NCBI GenBank assembly: GCA_900547195.1
Contig: URFQ01000088.1
Span: 1-9,210, forward strand
Length of the DNA stretch: 9,210 nt
DNA from: an uncultured Butyricicoccus sp.
Lineage (GTDB): Bacteria; Bacillota; Clostridia; Oscillospirales; Butyricicoccaceae
Reading direction: 5' to 3'
Made by a program: the position numbers and the translations under genes. Shown here piece by piece: positions 6,513 to 9,210 of the stretch; position 1 is the first letter of the stretch; every line of letters starts with the position of its first letter. The notes beneath the pieces were generated by a model. It worked only from the letters and a program-made list of their open reading frames with translations, ran no database searches and was not told the origin of the DNA.

Positions 6513-7562
6513 TTAATCCAGCAGCGTGCCGAGATTATAATGAAAAAGCACGCGGATGTCGGTGAAATAATTGTCTTTTTCCGGAGCGCGTTTCAGAAGG
6601 ATGTGGTCGCTTAGCAATTGTAAGGGCAGGGTCGCCTGCATATGCGCATCCTGGCCGATGATGAAGTCAATGACATGGTCGCGCGCAAACAGCAGGTTGG
6701 CGGGGATTTCGTCGTGAGTAATCACATGTATTTTCTGGTCAAGCCCCAGTCCGACCAGCGCGCGGCATACGCCGTCATAACCATAAGACGATACATAAAT
6801 GCCAGCAAGATGCGGGTATTGCCGCAGGGCGGCAATCGTCATTTCCTCAGAGCGGTCGCCGCTGTCCAGACAGCTTTCCACCGGCAGCAGCTCAATGTCT
6901 GGATACCGGAGCGCCATTTCGTCGAGGAAACCCTGCATGCGCTGGGAATAGGCCAGATGGCCCTTGAAATAGCCTGTGAACGGCAGCACACGGCCGCGCC
7001 CGCCCAAAGTAAGCCCCATCAGCCCGGCCGCGGCGCGTCCGGCTGCAATGTTATCCTGCCCGATGTAGCACAGGCGGCGGCTGGCGGGCAGGTCGGTGTT
7101 CACCGTGATGATGGGCATGCCGCGCTGCTCGATCAGTTCATTGATTTTAAAGGTGATCAGGTCGTTGTGCAGGGGCATGACCACCATGCCGTCCACCTTC
7201 TCCTGATTGGCGAGTTCATCAATCATAGTCGCTTGATGCAGCGGGTCGACGTCGGGGGCCAGCCGGAAGATGACTTCGGTGCTAAACGCGCGCATACGCT
7301 CGGCTTCTTTGCGGCAGTTGTCAAGCAGCATCTGGATGAACGGGGTCTGCACCGAATGGAGCACAACCCCCAGACGCATCGGATGATGGGTGCGGGAAAG
7401 CGCAAGTCCGGCGCGGTTGGGCTGATAGCCGTATTCCTGTGCAACCTGCTTGATGCGGTCGCGCAGTTCCGGACGCACATTGCCTTTGTCATGCAGGGCA
7501 CGGTCGACCGTTCCGCGGGATACGCCGCAGAGTTCTGCAATTTTATTAATTGTAATGGGCAT
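6513..7562 (-). CDS. LacI-family transcriptional regulator with sugar-binding domain
   Basis: A 349-residue regulator. Residues 3-57 form the LacI-type helix-turn-helix and hinge (INKIAELCGVSRGTVDRAL, then GYQPNRAGLALSR); the usual TVSRVL is TVDRAL here, a variant I recall in other Clostridia. Residues from about 65 to the end form a periplasmic-binding-protein-like domain (LGVVLHSVQTPFIQMLLD, VDGMVVMPLH, ITVNTDLP, YIGQDN, HDEIP), related in fold to the divergently encoded binding protein, so both may recognise the same sugar. The ATG at 7562 has GGGAG 8 nt upstream (minus strand 7575-7571); an in-frame GTG at 7571 overlaps that site and is less likely. It is the first gene of the lacI-araC pair. 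It is likely a repressor of itself and the transporter, or a local switch; the operator is not proven, but a good candidate palindrome lies at 7790-7813. Confidence 0.93.
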   Translation of the reverse strand: MPITINKIAELCGVSRGTVDRALHDKGNVRPELRDRIKQVAQEYGYQPNRAGLALSRTHHPMRLGVVLHSVQTPFIQMLLDNCRKEAERMRAFSTEVIFRLAPDVDPLHQATMIDELANQEKVDGMVVMPLHNDLITFKINELIEQRGMPIITVNTDLPASRRLCYIGQDNIAAGRAAAGLMGLTLGGRGRVLPFTGYFKGHLAYSQRMQGFLDEMALRYPDIELLPVESCLDSGDRSEEMTIAALRQYPHLAGIYVSSYGYDGVCRALVGLGLDQKIHVITHDEIPANLLFARDHVIDFIIGQDAHMQATLPLQLLSDHILLKRAPEKDNYFTDIRVLFHYNLGTLLD

Positions 7563-7789
7563 TTTGCTCACTCCCTATGATGCTGCGTTCTCCAGGGGGA
7601 GAAGGGCAGCCCCTATAAATCTATTGTAACACAGACAGTCAAATATTACGATATTATTCTGAAATAAAGTTATTTGAATATTTGTGCCCGTTCACGGAGA
7701 ATAAAAAATAACAAAAGTGTTTCCGGTTTGTAATTAAAGTAAAGAAAGAGGGAAATTTGTTCGTAAAGAAACGCGATGAACGGGAAAAT

Positions 7790-7813
7790 AACAATTTATG
7801 CGCACGAATTGTT
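7790..7813. promoter_or_regulatory. 24-bp palindrome, candidate LacI-family operator
   Basis: Arms AACAATT (7790-7796) and AATTGTT (7807-7813) share exactly the same centre (between 7801 and 7802) as an inner palindrome TGCGCA (7799-7804). In all, 20 of 24 positions are symmetric. The half-site reads GCA-NN-AATTGTT on each strand. An even-length palindrome with CG at the centre is the usual form of LacI-family operators. It lies about 230 bp from the start codon of the lacI-type gene and about 225 bp upstream of the predicted rightward promoter. Confidence 0.6.
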
Positions 7814-8027
7814 TAAAACAGCGTAAAGGGAAAATATGTTTTACAAATTGGAGGCAAAGAGAGATGAAGGATGCGGCACTCCAAAATCCAGGAATTCACT
7901 TGTGCAAAATATCCAATTAGAAGGGACTTATTTATATAAAAAAGTGAAAATCACAATTTTCTATAGTAGGAATTGCCAAAGTGTGATGGGGAAAATCAGC
8001 ATATATGTGGAAAAAGATAGAAGGTGG

Positions 8028-8056
8028 TTGACTTTTCGGCGCGCAGAGTGTAAAAC
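8028..8056 (+). promoter_or_regulatory. Predicted promoter of the sugar-binding protein gene
   Basis: TTGACT (8028-8033, 5 of 6 to consensus) and TAAAAC (8051-8056) are separated by 17 nt. The transcript would start near 8063 and have a leader of about 105 nt. Two GTGCAC elements lie just downstream. Confidence 0.6.
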
Positions 8057-8073
8057 TAATACATCAGCAAAAG

Positions 8074-8104
8074 GTGCACACAAACAAATGATGTGAACGT
8101 GCAC
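8074..8104. repeat. Paired GTGCAC elements downstream of the promoter
   Basis: GTGCAC, itself a palindrome, occurs at 8074-8079 and 8099-8104; the second is within the 8-bp palindrome CGTGCACG (8098-8105). They are 25 bp apart and lie about 10-40 bp downstream of the predicted transcription start, where a repressor could block elongation. In RNA the arms could also pair. Confidence 0.45.
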
Positions 8105-8167
8105 GGAGCTGAAAAATACGATAATCCTGACGGAAGAGAAGGATTTGAGAAGAAAGAGGTAGTGAGA

Positions 8168-9187
8168 ATGAAAAAGAAAATTTTTGCAGGTTTTTTGGCA
8201 ACGGCCATGGCGGCCACCATGCTGACCGGCTGCGGCAGCGACAAGGGTGCGGCGACCGGATCGGGTTCGAATGCAGCCTCGTCCGGCGGTGACGGCTACA
8301 ACATGACCCTCATTATGTCTCTGCGCGATGAATTTCTGAGCGCACTGGAAGCAGGCTGCAAGGAAGCGGCGGACAAGACCGGAGTAAATCTGGCAACGCA
8401 GGATGCGCAGAACGACACGGGCAAGCTGCTGCAATACATTGAGACCGCGCGCAACAATGGCGACGACGCTGTACTGGTCAACCTTGTGGACGCTGAAACC
8501 GCGCAGCAGTGCATCGAGGCTGCCGGTGATATGAAAGTTGTTTTTGTAAACCGCGCACCGTCGGATACCTCGATCTTGAATGAAAACGCTGCTTTTGTAG
8601 GTTCGAACGAAATGACCTCTGGCGGCTATCAGGGCGAGTTCCTTGCAAAGCATTTCAAGGAGCAGGGAAAAACCGACGTAAAGTATCTGATGCTTAAGGG
8701 TACGTTGGGTCTGGTTCATACGGAGCAGCGCTCCGCTTCCGTAGTCGAGCAGATGAAGGCCGGTGGCCTGAACCCGATTGAGGCGGCCGCCCCTCTGGTG
8801 GCGGATTATGACCGTGCCAATGCGATGGACATGATCTCCCCGCTGATCGACACCACTGACTATGACTGCATCATCGCGAATAACGATGCAATGGCACTGG
8901 GCGCGGTCGAAGCGCTGAAAGCCAAGGGCGTTGATCCGTCGAGTGTGCCGATCGTTGGTATTGACGCGACGGTAGACGGTGTAGAAGCAGTTAAGAACGG
9001 CGAAATGGCAATGACCGTCTTCCAGGATCCGAATGGCCAGGGCTTCGGCGCAGTGATGGCGGCGACCAATATGCTGCAGGGCAAGCCGATCAACGAAGGC
9101 ACCGATTACGAAACCGATGAGACCGGTTATATCGTATGGGTTCCGTTTGAGCCTGTATATCCGGAGAACGTAGCGGATTACGAGTAA
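8168..9187 (+). CDS. Sugar ABC transporter substrate-binding lipoprotein, MglB/RbsB type
   Basis: A 339-residue extracellular, lipid-anchored protein that captures a sugar for an ABC importer. The signal peptide has KKK then a hydrophobic stretch, ending in lipobox LTGC with Cys22 as the lipidated residue; a Gly/Ser/Ala-rich tether (23-43) follows. The binding domain (44-339) has clear MglB-like blocks: AQNDTGK, VNLVDAETA, FVGSN, YLMLKG, and the long match IANNDAMALGAVEALKA (236-252), then VGIDA. It keeps counterparts of MglB Asp14, Phe16, Asn91, Arg158, Asn211 and Asp236, but others differ, so the ligand may not be galactose. I used the ATG at 8168 (ribosome site AAAGAGGT, 7 nt upstream), not an in-frame ATG at 8093, which would put 25 residues before the signal peptide. 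An AAAAGGGA ribosome-like site follows the stop (9198-9205), so a transporter ATPase or permease gene probably starts just past the window. Confidence 0.94.
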   Translation: MKKKIFAGFLATAMAATMLTGCGSDKGAATGSGSNAASSGGDGYNMTLIMSLRDEFLSALEAGCKEAADKTGVNLATQDAQNDTGKLLQYIETARNNGDDAVLVNLVDAETAQQCIEAAGDMKVVFVNRAPSDTSILNENAAFVGSNEMTSGGYQGEFLAKHFKEQGKTDVKYLMLKGTLGLVHTEQRSASVVEQMKAGGLNPIEAAAPLVADYDRANAMDMISPLIDTTDYDCIIANNDAMALGAVEALKAKGVDPSSVPIVGIDATVDGVEAVKNGEMAMTVFQDPNGQGFGAVMAATNMLQGKPINEGTDYETDETGYIVWVPFEPVYPENVADYE

Positions 9188-9210
9188 GCAATTTGGAAAA
9201 AGGGACATTG

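Larger units (their letters stand above)
7563..8167. other. Long AT-rich divergent control region
   Basis: About 605 bp between the lacI-type gene and the binding-protein gene, clearly more AT-rich than the flanking genes. I see no credible protein gene; an 86-codon frame at 7836-8096 has no recognisable features and runs through the predicted promoter. The region holds a possible lacI promoter (TTGACT on the minus strand at 7642-7637 with weak -10 candidates near 7619-7612), several dyads (7640-7684, 7662-7675, 7688-7697, 7790-7813), a good rightward promoter (8028-8056) and a leader of about 105 nt. The size is large for a simple two-promoter gap, consistent with two regulators acting here. 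Confidence 0.7.

Noticed and set aside
6642..7580. Long plus-strand open frame (312 codons) opposite the lacI-type gene
   Set aside because: It is a shadow of the well-supported LacI-family gene, with no domain of its own.
7836..8096. 86-codon plus-strand frame in the AT-rich control region
   Set aside because: It has a passable ribosome site (AAAGGG) but no domain, signal or compositional likeness to the neighbouring genes, and it runs through the best promoter of the binding-protein gene. It is not fully excluded.
8093..8167. Upstream in-frame start for the binding protein
   Set aside because: It would place 25 mostly charged residues before a normal lipoprotein signal peptide; the ATG at 8168 has the better ribosome site.
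7961..9208. Long minus-strand open frame (415 codons) opposite the binding-protein gene
   Set aside because: It covers the predicted promoter, leader and the lipoprotein gene on the other strand; its translation is rich in His/Arg/Cys without domain structure.

Overview
The window looks like chromosomal DNA from a GC-rich Gram-positive bacterium, most likely a gut-type Clostridia (Bacillota), possibly Oscillospirales. The evidence is strong AGGAG-type ribosome binding sites, a lipoprotein with a Gram-positive-style lipobox, a PRD-type MtlR regulator and an HPr gene inside a sugar operon. Coding DNA is GC-rich and the promoter regions are AT-rich. The genus assignment is an inference from style only.

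Left half (1-5692): a mannitol phosphotransferase locus. mtlR, cut by the left window edge, is read leftwards. It diverges across a 333-bp control region from a rightward operon mtlA - mtlD - ptsH-like. MtlR is the PRD/EIIB/EIIA-containing activator. MtlA (EIICBA) imports and phosphorylates mannitol, MtlD oxidises mannitol 1-phosphate to fructose 6-phosphate, and the small HPr supplies the phosphoryl group. The HPr keeps His15 but has Lys where the regulatory Ser46 should be, so it looks like a dedicated phosphocarrier and not a CcpA co-regulator. The operon ends at a strong bidirectional terminator, with a second hairpin terminator serving the opposite strand.

Right half (5690-9210): the control genes and first structural gene of an ABC-type sugar uptake system. 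A leftward lacI-type/araC-type regulator pair diverges across a 605-bp AT-rich region from a rightward MglB/RbsB-like sugar-binding lipoprotein. The rest of that transporter operon presumably lies beyond the right edge. The control region contains several dyads, the best being a 24-bp palindrome with a central CG typical of LacI-family operators. The binding protein resembles galactose-binding MglB but has changes at several sugar-contact positions, so its ligand may not be galactose.

The two systems converge on the shared terminator and are probably independent transcription units. I see no RNA genes, mobile elements or CRISPR arrays, and nothing that is clearly a new type of system. The most notable points are the Lys46 HPr in the mtl operon, the altered sugar pocket, and the unassigned dyads in both divergent promoter regions.
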